A stretch of DNA of 64,000 nt from Isoetes taiwanensis (GCA_021234155.1 JAJEKV010000176.1:720448-784447); one strand, 5' to 3'. Shown: positions 1 through 12,216, counted from the stretch's first letter. Numbers and translations are program-made. The notes: a model not told the origin generated them from the sequence alone.

Positions 1-1395
1 ATGGAAGGAGCTCACGATCGACCAAATTTCTCAGAAATATGCACTAAGCTCGAGGAACTCAAAAGAGAAATACATTCTGAATACAACAGTATCCTGTTTA
101 ATGATTTGGAACACTCGCCCCATGCTGACAACTATGCCATTGAGAATTGTATGTTGAATGAAGTAACAGCACCACAAGTTTCACATGCAGAAGTGATGCA
201 GATGATTACCATGGTCCAAACAGTTGCAGCTAAGGCCAAAATTAATTCCCGCCTGTGTAAGCTTCTTGCTAACAAATGCAAACAATTACCTATACACTCC
301 AGAACAGTAAAAGAGTCAGTATATCAAATCTGGGAGCTGGGAAACATCGTACACAGATGTACAAATCTTATAAGAGAATGCACACATGTAGAAACTGCAT
401 TCTTAGATAAAACAGCAGAATTTGAACATCTATTTCAGAGAATCAATTACTGCTGCCTAAATTTTGTAAATGAGAATGGGTATGCTCCTGTAAATAATAG
501 TTTGGAGGAATTTCAAGCAGCAGCAGAACACGATCTCAAACAGCCACTTCAGAAACTCGGTAAGAGGCTCATGCATGGTGTGATCACCGCTATAGCAAAA
601 AAGGGGCTCCTGAGTCGGGATTATTTACACCACATAGATCATGTTAATGTGCTAGGTAATGGCAGCACCGGTCTGGTTGTTCGAGGCAAGTTGTTTGGAA
701 TGGATGTGGCAATAAAACGATTCCTGCATGGAGAACATGAGATAGAATTTGAAATAATGGGAGAAGTGGCTAGAACCAATCCCCATCTCTTACAGATGAT
801 TGGCTATTATCAGACAGGAAATGAAGTTGGATGTGTGACACAACTTATGAGCACAGATTTGTACAAACTCATTAAGAAGGCAGGCAGAAGAAATTTCCCT
901 TTAATAACAGCGATTGATGTCATGTCACAGATTGCCGAGGCCATGTCCTATCTTCACAACTGTGGAATAATGCATCGTGATCTGAAGTTAGCTAATGTAC
1001 TCGTGGTTGAGCAGGAGAATCCTTGTTATCTAGCAATCAAGGTTGCTGATTTTGGGTTAGCAACGATTGCCCCCAGGAAAATTGCTAAGTTGACAGCATT
1101 TAGAGGGACCCTTGGTTATATGGCACCCGAAATGAAGATTGAAGATCATTGTCATTACGATAAGAAGGTTGATGTGTATTCATTTGGTATCATGTGTGCT
1201 GAGATTTTGTCGGGGAAGCTAAATTCAGGTAAGCCACCAGATTTACCATCATCATACCCAAGAAATCTTTGTCAGCTAATCGAAGACTGCTGGAAAGAGG
1301 ATCCTACACAAAGGCCAGATTTTGACACTATATGCACTGTTTTGGAGAATCTGAAAAAGTGGCTTTATTTTTTACAAGTTAAACAAGAAATCTAG
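1..1395 (+). CDS. 3' end of a tandem-kinase protein with HeLo-like linker
   Basis: This is the C-terminal 464 residues of a larger protein. The window opens inside a first kinase domain: residues 1-20 match the subdomain XI tail (RPNF, then a helix), and the ATG at position 1 is probably an internal Met. Residues about 60-195 form an all-helical linker resembling the four-helix HeLo or MLKL-N-terminal fold. A second kinase domain follows with a glycine loop (LGNGSTG, 218-224), Lys239 in VAIK, HRD 325-327, Asn332, DFG 350-352, APE 375-377 and a subdomain XI CW...RPDF motif at 430-441, matching the truncated first domain. All catalytic residues are present, so Ser/Thr (TKL-like) kinase activity is likely. 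Plant tandem kinases and MLKL-like proteins act in cytoplasmic immune signalling; a role here is inference. The stop is TAG at 1393. Confidence 0.85.
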   Translation: MEGAHDRPNFSEICTKLEELKREIHSEYNSILFNDLEHSPHADNYAIENCMLNEVTAPQVSHAEVMQMITMVQTVAAKAKINSRLCKLLANKCKQLPIHSRTVKESVYQIWELGNIVHRCTNLIRECTHVETAFLDKTAEFEHLFQRINYCCLNFVNENGYAPVNNSLEEFQAAAEHDLKQPLQKLGKRLMHGVITAIAKKGLLSRDYLHHIDHVNVLGNGSTGLVVRGKLFGMDVAIKRFLHGEHEIEFEIMGEVARTNPHLLQMIGYYQTGNEVGCVTQLMSTDLYKLIKKAGRRNFPLITAIDVMSQIAEAMSYLHNCGIMHRDLKLANVLVVEQENPCYLAIKVADFGLATIAPRKIAKLTAFRGTLGYMAPEMKIEDHCHYDKKVDVYSFGIMCAEILSGKLNSGKPPDLPSSYPRNLCQLIEDCWKEDPTQRPDFDTICTVLENLKKWLYFLQVKQEI

Positions 1396-2447
1396 AAGAC
1401 TTTTTGTACTTCGTTCGGGGAATTGATACCAAGAAGTTTGTCAAATTATGTGTACAAAAAATCTACTAGAAATCCCACCCACAAAGGGCATCTATTTTGA
1501 GTTTTGCTTGAGGGGAGAGAGATGAATTCATTTAATTGTGAAAGTAGAGAGGTTTGATGAAGATAGGTGCCCTCCTTTCTTGTCTAAAGATACATTGAAG
1601 TAAAACATGTGTTTAATTTAATATCACAATCACCTGGGACTGTGGACTTGCCTCCAAGTGCTCAGGTCAGAAAGGTTTTTGTACCCGTTCCAAGTCATCC
1701 AAGTAGTAAGCGATATCAATGGTCCATATACTTCATTCCATATAGAGGCACCAGCTCCACAAACACCCTGAACAAGCCTGATTGACATGCTGCGAAAATT
1801 TCAGGGTGCACATTTAAGGAAACATATAGATGCCGCTTTAGGAACTGGCAATCTAAGAGAGGCTGTTTGTAAGATTTTAAGGAATACTAATGTCTACCAT
1901 AACTTAGAGGCATTTTAGATTTATCTCGTGTGGCTTGTATTCAGTCTGAATGAAATCCTCGGTATGCAAAACAAAAGGAAAAGAAAATTCAGTCACACGG
2001 ATATCCAGAGCATTGGCATATTGGATATGGCAGAAACAAGGTAACATATAATTAGATAGATCTCGTCTCGCCTAATACATCACACAGAGTTAAAATCCTA
2101 AATAAATCTTTACAACTTACAAAAATAGTGAACACTTGTGGGTCCTGTCACTGTGACAAATCCGGCTTCAAATCTGGGACTAAACGAAATGGGTTGCCCT
2201 CATTCCAAGTGTCTGGACAACCGAACTACAAGGAATGGAGTTTTGGGGTAGAGGCATGGATCCAGTGCAGGACAATTTTTATAAAATAATTTTGAAAAGC
2301 ATGGACTATACCTGATGAGTAGGTACTCAAGAAACAGGGCAACTAAAAAAGGCAATACAAGCGATTGCAACCAAGACTGAAAGAGGCTGAAAGAAGAACG
2401 CTTACCGAGGCTTAGAGCATGAGATTCCTAAGCAAGCTTGAAGCAGG
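1396..2447. other. 3' flank of the kinase gene, no gene seen
   Basis: AT-rich sequence between the kinase stop codon and the Copia element. The first few hundred bases probably hold the kinase 3' UTR. I see no coding frame with family resemblance. A 16-base stretch near 2427-2442 recurs with one mismatch just outside the other end of the Copia element (7757-7772). Confidence 0.5.
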
Positions 2448-3236
2448 TGTTAGCGGCGCTGCCTATTATAAGGCAGCGTGCCTTTATAAAAAGGCAACGT
2501 ATCTATTTTAGCTTCCACCTTTTTCCATAGAAAATATTTTTTATGGTATTTATATATTGTAACATGAATCATTCAATACATGTGTCTTCTTCTTTTCTGG
2601 TGCATACCCCTCTCTCTTATGTTTTCTTAGGGTGGAATCACACCTCTGGCCGCCCAAGATTAAAAAAACGCTTCAACCAATCACAAAGCGGTGTTTTTGA
2701 AACTTGGGCGCACCTCCTATCACACCAGGGGTGCCCAAACACACAAAAATTCACGGGGCACCGTAATTTTCTGGTAGGGGATACCCCCGCTTAAGATCAT
2801 GGGCATCGCCCGACTAAGTGCCAGGTCAGCGGCAAGATATCGAAGAGCAAAGATTAGGGTTTTGTTTTTGGCGAAAATGAAGCCAAAATGCGCAAAAGAT
2901 GCTTTGAGAGGAGCTAGAATAGCAAAAATCAGGAGAAATAATGCTAAAGTCGAAGTAGGCAATCGCAAAATCGGATTTTTCTTGCTTCGCCGAGAGGCTC
3001 AGTAGTGGTTGATTCATCCGTTGAGGTTTGGAGGGATCCGAGACTAAAATCCGAACAACAAGAATGATTTTAGGGTTCATCGATTCTCGGGTCAAGTTTG
3101 TGATGTGGCAGTTTGATCTTGGCGCCGGGTGTGATCTGCGATTTCTTGGGCATCTCAAGCTACGCCCAAGACATAAAAAGATCATGTTTGGCTGACGAGG
3201 TGTGATTTCACCCTTAGTAAACAAGCAAGTTTAACA
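2448..3236 (+). repeat. Copia 5' LTR, interrupted by a MITE
   Basis: The segments 2448-2629 and 3217-3236 together match the 3' LTR at 7555-7753 closely. The split falls exactly at a TTA that is duplicated around the inserted MITE. Part of the difference between the LTRs lies where AGCAG or CTG would be expected (near 2452-2458 and 2595-2600). Confidence 0.9.
2630..3213. mobile_element. PIF/Harbinger-type MITE inside the Copia 5' LTR
   Basis: This 584 bp insert has terminal inverted repeats: GGGTGGAATCACACCTC at the left, and the inverse with one mismatch at the right. It is flanked by direct TTA duplications (2627-2629 and 3214-3216); the uninterrupted 3' LTR has a single TTA at that place. 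A 3 bp TTA target duplication and G-rich termini fit the PIF/Harbinger superfamily. It encodes no transposase. Confidence 0.85.
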
Positions 3237-3347
3237 TGGTATCAGAGCTTGTATCACGGTTCGTGATTGGTTTGAATTTTCGAGGAGGGCTCCTTTGGGG
3301 CGAAAACTTTGTATGTTTTTTTTGGATATCCAGCTTGGAAGATCAAG

Positions 3348-4418
3348 ATGGAGCTCGTCCTGCAAAGCGAAAAGCTTTTTGGAATTGTGACCGGGAATAA
3401 TCTTCTTCCGGTGCAGCCTGTTGAGGCAATTACCGGTAATCTTGTTTAGAACGGTGCTGCATACGATGCTTGGGTTAAGAATGTAGATGACTGGAATGAA
3501 AAAGATCAAACAGCTCGAGCATTGATTCTCTATGCACTCAAAGAATCTATTTTAATGGATGCCAAGAATTTTGTTACTTCTAGTGAAGTATGGAAGTATT
3601 TAGAAAAAACTTATATGAAGAAGACTATGCATGAAGTGCTTAGTCTCCATAAGGATCTTACATCATTGCAGTATTGTTTGAATGATTCGTTTGACGAACA
3701 TGTGGATAAATTTAAAGCGCTTCTAGAAGCACTGTCTGCAGCTGGTGCAAGTATTCCGCATGATCGACATGTTGTTCATTTTCTGGAATCCATGCCGGAA
3801 GAGCTTCAGACTCTTACAATAGTTCTAGCCAACAAAAAATCGATGACCTTAGATCGGGCTTGTGAATCTTTAAAAGATGGAGTACGAAAATTACAAAGGC
3901 AATCTATGCAAGACGATCAAGCTTTAATTGTTGATAATAAGAAACGAGGTTGAGAAGATGAAAAGGCTTTTGTTACTGATACTAGGCGGAGTCGTGGTCG
4001 TGGCCGCAACCGAGGCCGTGGTGGTGGTAATCAGCAGTTGGCTAGACTTGAGCGACCTAAATCAGAGACTGTTTGTGCCTATTGTAAAAAGCCGAATCAT
4101 GTAGAAAGCGGGTGTTATTACAAACATTTTGTGAATGAGTATAAAGCATTACTTCAGGCAATTCGAGATGGACCTCCTATTCGAGATGAACATGCTAGTA
4201 TTGCATGTGATGAAGCTTCTGAAGCCGCTTTCTCTACAGGAACTGTTGTTTCCATGACTGTTGATTCAAGTGCCACACAACATATGACATTACATAAGCA
4301 CTGGTTAAAGAATTATTGCCCACTTTTCGTTCAAAATCTTGTATTTCTTGGTGATAACACAAGTCATGAGGTCAAAGGCATTGGAGATCTTCATATTGAT
4401 ACTCCTAATGGAATATAA
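3348..4418 (+). pseudogene. Copia gag with zinc knuckle and protease remnant
   Basis: Translation from the ATG at 3348 gives a Copia gag capsid region (UBN2/DUF4219 type) with repeated in-frame damage: TAG near 3447, TGA at 3951 and TAA at 4416. An arginine-glycine rich stretch precedes a CCHC zinc knuckle (CX2CX4HX4C) near 4071-4112, which would bind element RNA. The aspartic protease site reads DSSA near 4263 rather than the usual DSGA, so it is probably inactive. It belongs to the Copia element and is not a host gene. Confidence 0.85.
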
Positions 4419-4420
4419 GT

Positions 4421-7316
4421 CTTGCGTGGTATTTTACATGTTCCTGGTTTGCGCCGCAATCTTGTTTCGGTCTCTAGACTTGCAGGTCTTGGCTTAATCA
4501 TTCAGTTTGATAGACGGTGGTGTAAATTTATTCAAGATGGACGTGTACTTGGAGTACATCTCTATTTGTTTAGGGTTGACCGATGATTTTGTGAATCTTA
4601 TGACTGCCAGTGGGGATGAATCGAGCACATTGTGGCATCGTCGTTTTGCATATGTGAACTTCCAATATTTATTGGACATGGCCTCTGGTAGAATCGTGGA
4701 TGGTCTATCATTGAGTAGCACTGCATCTATGGGTGTATGTGAGGAATGTGCTGTTGGAAAGCAACATCGCCGTCCTTTCAATGTGAAAAGCAAACGTGCA
4801 ACACAGCTTTTGGAGCTTGTGCATGCTGATGTATGTGGCCCGCTACCTTATGCTTTGAGTGGTGCACGATATTTCATCTTATTTGTGGATGATTTTTCTC
4901 GTAGAGCTTTTGTGTATTTTATCTCTATGAAGTTCCAAGTCTTCACCAAATTTCAAGTGTTTAAAAATATGATGGAGACGCAGACTGGCAAAGTGATCCA
5001 GAGATTACGTACTGACAATGGTGGAATTTACTCCTGCTCAATTCAAGTGTTTTTGTGAAGAGCATGGTATAATTCGTGAGCATACCATTCCTTATTCTCC
5101 TCAGCAAAATGGTGTTGCTGAGCGCAAGAATCGTACGATAATCAGTGATGTTCGATGTATGCTTATTCATGCTGGTTTGGATAAGTCATTTTGGGCAGAA
5201 GCTGTGGCTATTACTGTTTATGTACAAAATTGAACGTTAAACTCTTCTCTAAAAGGCGTAACTCCTTTGCAATTATGGTCAGGAGTAAAACCAAATGTTC
5301 AAAATTTGCGAGTTTTTGGTTGTTTAGCCTATGTTCATACTGCAAAAGAGAAGAGAAAGAAGCTTGATCCAGTCGGCCTCAAAGCCATCTTCGTAGGCTA
5401 TGCTGTCGAGGCACAGGGATACCGATTTTATGATATTGCTACGCGAAGAGTCATTACTAGTCGTGATGCAGTTTTTCATGAGTCTACTATGGCTAACATG
5501 GTTACTTCTCGTCATGACCCTAACGTTATTCTTCGTGATTTTCAGTTGCTTGATAGTGAATAAAATCCTAATGTGGATGATGTAAATCCTAATGTGGATA
5601 ATGGGTCTTTACATCCTCATGTTGACAATGGGCTTGTAAATCCTGAAATGGAAGATGATTTTGTACAGGAGTTTGATTTATATGATGGTGCTGATGAGGA
5701 TCATGATGGTCTACTTGATGTAGAAGTTGGGGTTCCTGATGATGAGACTCCAATACGACGGCTATGGAAGCCTACCAAACGGATCTTGGAATATCATGCT
5801 GCTTTAGCTACTAGTGCAGATCCAGTTACAGTAAAAGAGGCTATGTTTTCGTCACAAGCTGAGAATTGGCGCATGGCCATGGAAGCAAAGTTTGAATCTC
5901 TTATCAACAAAGGTACTTGGGAGCTTGTTGAAGTTCCTGAAGGACGAAAGCCAATTAAATGTAAATGGATCTTTCGCTCTAAGTACAAAGCAGATGGCTC
6001 GTTTGATAAGTCCAAAGCACGATTCGTTGTAAAAGGATACTCGCAAGTGGCAGAATTGATTATGAGGAAACTTTCTCACCTGTTGTTCGTCTCACTAGTT
6101 TGAGAGTATTGCTAGCATTTGCCACTCAATATGGTTTGTTTGTACATCAAATGGATGTCAAAACTGCGTTTCTCAATGGAGATCTTAGTGAAGAAATCTA
6201 CATGAGTCAACTAGAAGGTTTTGAAGTACGTGGCAATGAGAAACTGGTTTGCCGCTTGCGAAAGGCTTTATATGGTCTACGACAAGCCTCTAGAGCCTGG
6301 CATGTGAAACTGAACTCTTATCTTATTTCTAATGGATTTCTACCAAGTTCTGCAGATTCCAATGTGTATCTTAAGAGAAGTCAAGAACACTTTTTAGTGA
6401 TTGCGCTTTATATGGATGATACTATCTTGGTATCTAATAACTTCGAATATTTGCAAGCAGTCAAGAGGAGACTATCTTCTGCATTTGAGATGGTTGACAT
6501 GGAGGAAATACACTCGTGTTTAGGTATTCAGGTCAAACGAGACAAAGACAAAGGCTTGCTTCAACTCTCACAGTCTAAGTACATTGAGACACTTCTTGAG
6601 AAATTTGGGTTACTTTCTGCTAAAGAGCAACCTACTCCATTGCCAGTTGATTCCACGAAAACAAGAATGTCGAAGAGGTAGTGTCCAGTAACTTATGAGG
6701 ATCCGCTAGAAATGCAGAAGTGTCCTTATGCAAGTCTTGTAGGAGCTCTTATGTATCTTGCAAATGCAACTAGACCAGATATTAGTTATGCTGCTAATAC
6801 TCTTGGTCAATTCATGACTAATCTTGGCAAAGAACATTGGCACAATGCTAAACGTGTTTTGAGATATCTTAAGAATACTATTCATCACGGTATCATATAT
6901 ATAGTAAGCAGACAGGTTTGAATTCTTTCAGGTTGCTTGGATACACAGATGCAGATTGGGGTGGTTGTCCGGACACATATAGATCAACAAGTGGTTGCTG
7001 TTTCTTTTTAGGAAAATCTTTGGTGTTTTGGATGAGTAAGAAGCAACGATGTGTTTCACTTTCTACTGCTGAAGCAGAATATGTTGCCATCTTTGGCAAG
7101 CCGCGAACTTGTTTGGTTGCGATGCTTGTTAGAATGCTTAAGACAAGTTCAAGATGGACCGAGTATACTTATATGTGATAATCAAAGTGACGAAGTTCTA
7201 CATTCCAAATCCAAGCACATCGAGATGTTAAGCTTGAAGTTGCAAAGCGCGTACTTAAGTTGGAATATTGTCCAACTCCAGCTATGGTTGCAGACATTTT
7301 CACTTATATCTAGGTG
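4421..7316 (+). pseudogene. Copia pol: integrase, reverse transcriptase, RNase H
   Basis: The GAG-pre-integrase segment (LWHRRF near 4630) leads into the integrase core, where the DNGG motif is followed by a frameshift near 5028 and the PYSPQQNGVAERKN motif near 5090-5130. The reverse transcriptase has KARFVVKGYSQ (6014-6045), MDVKTAFLNGDL (6151-6186) and YMDD (6410-6421). RNase H has YTDADWGG near 6938 and STAEAEYVA near 7062. Each domain lies in a different frame or is cut by a stop (near 5231, 5561, 6101, 6679, 6919), so no full polyprotein can be made. Confidence 0.9.
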
Positions 7317-7554
7317 AAAAGAGACATCAAGACAATGTTAAAGCTCTTGGTGTCCTTGAGAATAAGCATAGATATTAGAAGATTGTAGCACTCGGGTTTT
7401 TTCCTTTGTGACCACCAAAGATTTTTTTCATCCGAGTGCGAGAATAAATTTGCAGGTGGGGAGATTATCTATGAGTTGCAATATTTGATCTTCTTTCTTA
7501 GACAGATAATTTTTCTATATCTTATTTGGTGAAAGATTAAAGTCGCAGGTGGGG

Positions 7555-7753
7555 TGTTAGCAAGGCTGCCTATTATATGGCAGCGTGCCTTTATAAAAAG
7601 GCAATGTAGCTACTTTTAGCTTTCACCTTTTTCCATAGAAAATACCTTTTATGGCATCTATATATTGTAACATGAATCATTCAGTACATGTGTCTTCTTT
7701 GTGGTGCATAGCTCTCTCTCTTATGTTTTCTTAGTAAACAATCAAGTTCAACA
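7555..7753 (+). repeat. Copia 3' LTR
   Basis: A 199 bp LTR bounded by TGTTAG and CAACA. It holds a TATA-like CTATATATT near 7660 and is the uninterrupted counterpart of the 5' LTR. Confidence 0.92.
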
Positions 7754-9913
7754 GGTATTCCTAAGCAGGCTTAAAACTGAGCGATTCGGAGATGAATTTC
7801 AGTCCTTTCAGACTGAAAGATGTCATATTACTACGGGCGAGCCATTCGTTGAGCTGCAACTGCAAGATTACATCACGAGCATTTCCTTCCGGCGGTTTCA
7901 GCTTTGTGTCATTTGGTTAGAAGAGAGACAGGAAAAAAAGGTCGTCGGGTTATGGTATGGTCTGAACTTCTTTTTTAAAAAAAAAAACACCCAAAAAAAA
8001 AATGACGTGGGGGAGGGTGGCCACGTAAGGTGCAGGGCCCCTCTCCGACGACTGTTGCATGTGCCGGTTCACATGCACAATGGCAACCCTCACCATCACA
8101 TAAAAAGGCAACATCTGCCATCATCAAAAAAGCACAGGGCAAACAGGGCCCTTCTCTGGCAATGTTTGCATGTGAACCCAGCCTTAGGGCTCCGTGGAAA
8201 GCCTAATCAGGGCTGCATGGATAGCCTAATTAGGGCTGCGGAGCTTCTACATAGAGCTTCGACAATCTATAGTGCCAGGCTTATGTTGGAGGTAAAGATA
8301 TATCTCAGATTCAACCCATCTCGGATTCTTTGGCCCTTCTGGCATGTGTTGGACCCTTCTGACCCCATGGATGGAATGCGACAGAGAGCTGTGGATGGAT
8401 GATCCTACAGATATGGCAAATGCTTCTTTGTGTCTACGTAGATGCTTCCACCATACTAGCTTCTTACTTTATGCATGAAAATTATTCTGAATTTGTCTCA
8501 GGTATGTTGAAGTCTCTGCTTCACTATAGTTTGGTTGCAATACTTTTGTATTATAATCTCAACTAAGCTTGTAGAAAAGGACGCCAAAATAACTCTTACA
8601 TGATCTTCATTTTATTATATCTTAAGCCAAAGAATAAGCTTTCAAAAATTCTGATTGACTTTTGTAGAAGATGATGAGAAAACAACACAATTACATTGAT
8701 TGCACATAGAGACATCCAGGTCTACTTTGTGAAGGATTTAGGGAAACAAAAACATAGAGATATATATTTGCCTTTCCTGATCCTGTATGTTAGTTTGTAA
8801 TAGATATGGATTGAAGAGATGACATATAATCTTTGTGAAGAGATAGAATCGTACAGATAGGGCAACATAGCTAGTGAATCTTCTACATTAAGGAAATGTG
8901 GATCCAACATGTAACATGCAACTTATAGGTAAACAAATTATTGTATCCAATTTATTTTATGCATTATTTTAGGTGGTAAAAAATTTTATGCATTTCTTTA
9001 TCCATTGCATGTCTCTACATGATTGTGTTGTTTCTTTCTAAGAAAGATACTCATCTTTGCCTTCTGAATGTGTGTTTGGTACACAAACAATTTCAGTCAA
9101 TACTCTCTAGCAAAGAACAGTAGAACTGAAATCAGAAACAATTTTAGTCAATACTTTCTAGCAAAGAACAATAGAACTGATATTAGAGCATATCGGATTT
9201 TATATATCTTGACTTTATACGCAAGCAATTTACTGTGATTGTACCAGATTTGATTCAGGAGCAAGTTTGCCATATTGCTTTGTCAAGTTAAGGCAACAAT
9301 TTGTTGTTTGGTAGTTCCTTTATTGTTCAACTAAGTTTTTGTGAGCCATTAAAGCCAAACCACTTGAAGTTATGGCCATTTTAAGTAATGTCTCGGAGGT
9401 GTGCTGAAGGGTATAACAGTATTGTGTTCTTGTAGAGGCGGGCCCATAGTTTCTCTTTAGACCATAGAAAATGCAGTCTATTTAAAGGTTTTTATAAGTC
9501 TGCAATTTTTCTACTCAAAAGTAAAACACTCTTGTTAACCCATTGTTATAGATTTTTTTAACAAGCTTACTTGTGGTTTGAGCTCCTAATGGGTTATTTG
9601 AAAGACTAGATTTGATTATTCAAGAAAAAAAATCAGTTCTTGCCTAACAATGATGTGTTCTGGCCTTAAATGGCTACCCTGGTAGCCTATGTGGCTTCCT
9701 CCTTAGCCTTGGTGGTACTAGTACCTCCATCACTTTGGAACTTCATAACATGAGTTGGCATTGCCTGTTCAGTATGTAATGAAGCTGGCCAAGTGTATTA
9801 TCTTGTTGATCCTGTGGTCACGTGGGTCGTATGGCTTGAAAGGTGCTTATCTCACTGCTAAATATGTTTTACGCTTAAGTGCACAGCCAATGGACACCCT
9901 CCCCTATATTCCC
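7754..9913. other. AT-rich spacer, no convincing gene
   Basis: A 234-codon open frame starting in the LTR (7701-8402) runs through low-complexity and MITE sequence and resembles no family, so I do not call it. The stretch also has a hairpin MITE at 8066-8178, repeated AGCCTAAT(C/T)AGGGCTGC units near 8200-8240, and a roughly 58 bp tandem duplication near 9087-9185 carrying the shared core CTAGCAAAGAACA. Nothing else is recognisable. Confidence 0.5.
8066..8178. mobile_element. Small hairpin MITE, GGTTCACATG family
   Basis: The 113 bp segment has perfect 12 bp inverted ends (GGTTCACATGCA and its complement). The longer element at 23287-23486 shares the GGTTCACATG core and the CAGC that follows the right end, so the two probably belong to one family, possibly hAT-type. 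No target duplication is clear. Confidence 0.55.
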
Positions 9914-9939
9914 AAAAAAAAAAAAAAAAAAAAAAAAAA
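9914..9939 (+). repeat. A26 homopolymer at left edge of the Penelope-like element
   Basis: An uninterrupted run of 26 A residues directly precedes the left terminal repeat. A similar run of 24 A (18634-18657) follows the right terminal repeat. They may be target sequence or element-associated. Both are on the plus strand, opposite to what a poly(A) tail of the minus-strand transcript would give. Confidence 0.8.
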
Positions 9940-9940
9940 G

Positions 9941-12121
9941 CCCAGACTTAACTAGTTCAGCCAACAGACCTACTAGCCATTCACACTACCTTAGTCAATC
10001 CTTCAGTAGTTTTATCGTTCCGTACAATAGTTGAGCTCACTATAGACGGTGCACTTTACTATGATCCTAAAAGTCTTTTGACTTAAATATTTTACTGTCT
10101 CCAAACATCTTAGATCAGAAACATTTGAATACATCATCTTTAGTTGCTTAAGGATTATATCTTACATGTCTGCATGCATGCACGACTCCCTATCTGTATG
10201 TAATCCTTAAACTTTTGACATTGTCTTTAAATATCATAGTTTTACTATGTGCTTAACCATGTAAATTCCTTTTTCTTATTCCTATCTATTCCTGGAGGGA
10301 AATGGCCAGAATCAGCATTCCTTTTAGCATTCCATTCATGCTTTTCATCCATGTTTCACAACCTTGTGATATCCATTTCAGCATAAAATTTAAACAAGTA
10401 TATTTCAAGATTATTCTTTTGCTAAACTTCGATGTATTTCTGACTTAACGGTGATTCTACTAGCATGAGCTGCCTCATATCCAGAAAAAGCATTATGCTG
10501 TCTTATATTTATATAATGAAAACCATAGAACTAACAACAGATGGATAGATCCATCATATCTTTGGAAAATACAAACATATTTTTTTGACACAAGACTTTG
10601 CTTTTTAGTCTGTAACTTTGCAGCAAAATCAGCAGATATTCTTGTGCCTCTACACTTAAAACTTTCATTTCTTTGTTATTTAAAGAAGCGATTACTATTT
10701 TCGATTAACAACCAAAGCACTATAAGTTCATCAAAAACCTCATAAGTCTTATAAAGATACTTATGCTTCCCTAAGATGACGTCCATGTGCTTGCACCAGC
10801 TTGTTCTACTTGGTATTGGGATAATTTGGTGATATTCTTGAGCTTGTATTATTGAACCACACATCCTTCCGAGCTAAAACACCTCATAACAGCAAAAAAT
10901 AGCACATAAGGAGAAGAAAAACCATGTACTGCAGGCCAACCATGCAAACATTAGCGATAAACTCGGTATTGATGCAAGGGCCAAAAGGTACGTTTGGTTT
11001 TTCTTGGCTTATCGCCCTTTACCAAATGTACCATCTTTGCCCTTGATTAGTAATAACTGTATGAAGAATGTATATATCAAATGCTCAGAAACTTAAACCT
11101 ATAGCATATCTGTTACCTTAGCAGATATGATAAGAAAGCATACTATTTATATACTTCAATCCACATGATGCGGTTTTAAACTAGAATTTCCAAAATATCT
11201 GAGAAATCATACTATTTATTTACTTCAATCCACATGAGGTGGTTTTAATCTAGAACTCCCAAAACAATATTTATAATAACTGCGGCGGTCGTCTTCTTCT
11301 GAAGATATATCACCACCAGGTTGGGTTTCAGGCACAAATGCTTCGGCACTCCCTCTATAAGGACCAGCTGGTCTTTTATTGAATCCTCCACCTCTCTTGG
11401 TTACGTATCCATCACTATAACCTCTTCTATTATCATATCCCCTGCCATTGCCTCTTCTCTCCATTTGTAGAGCTTCCAATCTCACTGAGTTCTCACACCA
11501 TAAGAGTTCCCTATCAGTCTCGGCGGGCGTTTCTTCCTCTGAGTACTACTTCCTCCTGATAAACTATGGTCGAAACTCATCTTTCTTAAGGTAAACGTTT
11601 TACTTGGGAAACCCTTATGCCTTAAAGGCCAACTGCATGTCAGGCCTGCAATTGTTTTCTTCAAGAAATGCAGCCGGATTCTCCATATCCGCCTTTTCTT
11701 TCTCTTCTTGTAGTTGGCTATAGACTTTTCAGAAAGAAAGAGATAGCCATTCTGACCTTTTGGGGAATCCCGCTCTCCCCATGCTAGCTTCTTCGCAATA
11801 ACTTCCACGCGGTTTGCGGGTTAGCCCATCGCTTCTGCCACACTAGGGTTTCGCTTGGGATATCTGCACTTGGTATTTTTCTTTTCTTAAAGTTAACCTT
11901 GCAAAACCATGCTCATATGGTTCACATTAGGGATAAAAATAAGCAACTCTGAACCTTTGATTTTCATGTTAATGGCTCAGATATTTGGTCGAGAGAACCT
12001 ATTAGAGATATTACTAAGGGCACTTGCATTTAGAGTTACAATTCCCTCTTTTTTGAGACTTATCCCATTACACATTATAGAAGCTTAGGATCTAGGCTAC
12101 TTTTATTACCTAGGCATATAT
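9941..12121 (-). repeat. Left (3') pseudo-LTR
   Basis: Nearly identical to 16460-18631 over its length. Differences from the right copy form about a dozen small clusters, mostly where the right copy has CAG or CTG: near 10407-10445, 10674-10730, 10930, 11280, 11521, 11540 and 11793-11820. It contains a frame-broken copy of exon 1 of the element gene (about 11225-11865). Confidence 0.9.
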
Positions 12122-12216
12122 AAAAAAAATCCTTCCTCCTACCGTAGGGTTGGAATGGACTCCTTTTGTTTTGGTTTCTAGCAAACAAAGAAAGCTACTG
12201 TAACTATAGGGAGAGC

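Larger units (their letters stand above)
2448..7753 (+). mobile_element. Decayed Ty1/Copia LTR retrotransposon
   Basis: Short LTRs of about 200 bp (2448-3236 once the inserted MITE is removed, and 7555-7753) begin TGTTAG and end AACA. The primer-binding site TGGTATCAGAGC at 3237-3248 follows the 5' LTR directly and matches initiator tRNA-Met. A purine-rich GGTGGGG tract abuts the 3' LTR. Domain order is gag, protease, integrase, reverse transcriptase, RNase H, which is diagnostic for Copia. Several stops and frameshifts mean it cannot be autonomous. No exact 5 bp target duplication is visible; instead a 16-base near repeat flanks the insertion. Confidence 0.93.

Noticed and set aside
7701-8402. 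A 234-codon open frame after the Copia element
   Set aside because: It runs through LTR sequence, an A-rich tract and a hairpin MITE, and has no family resemblance or even coding character.
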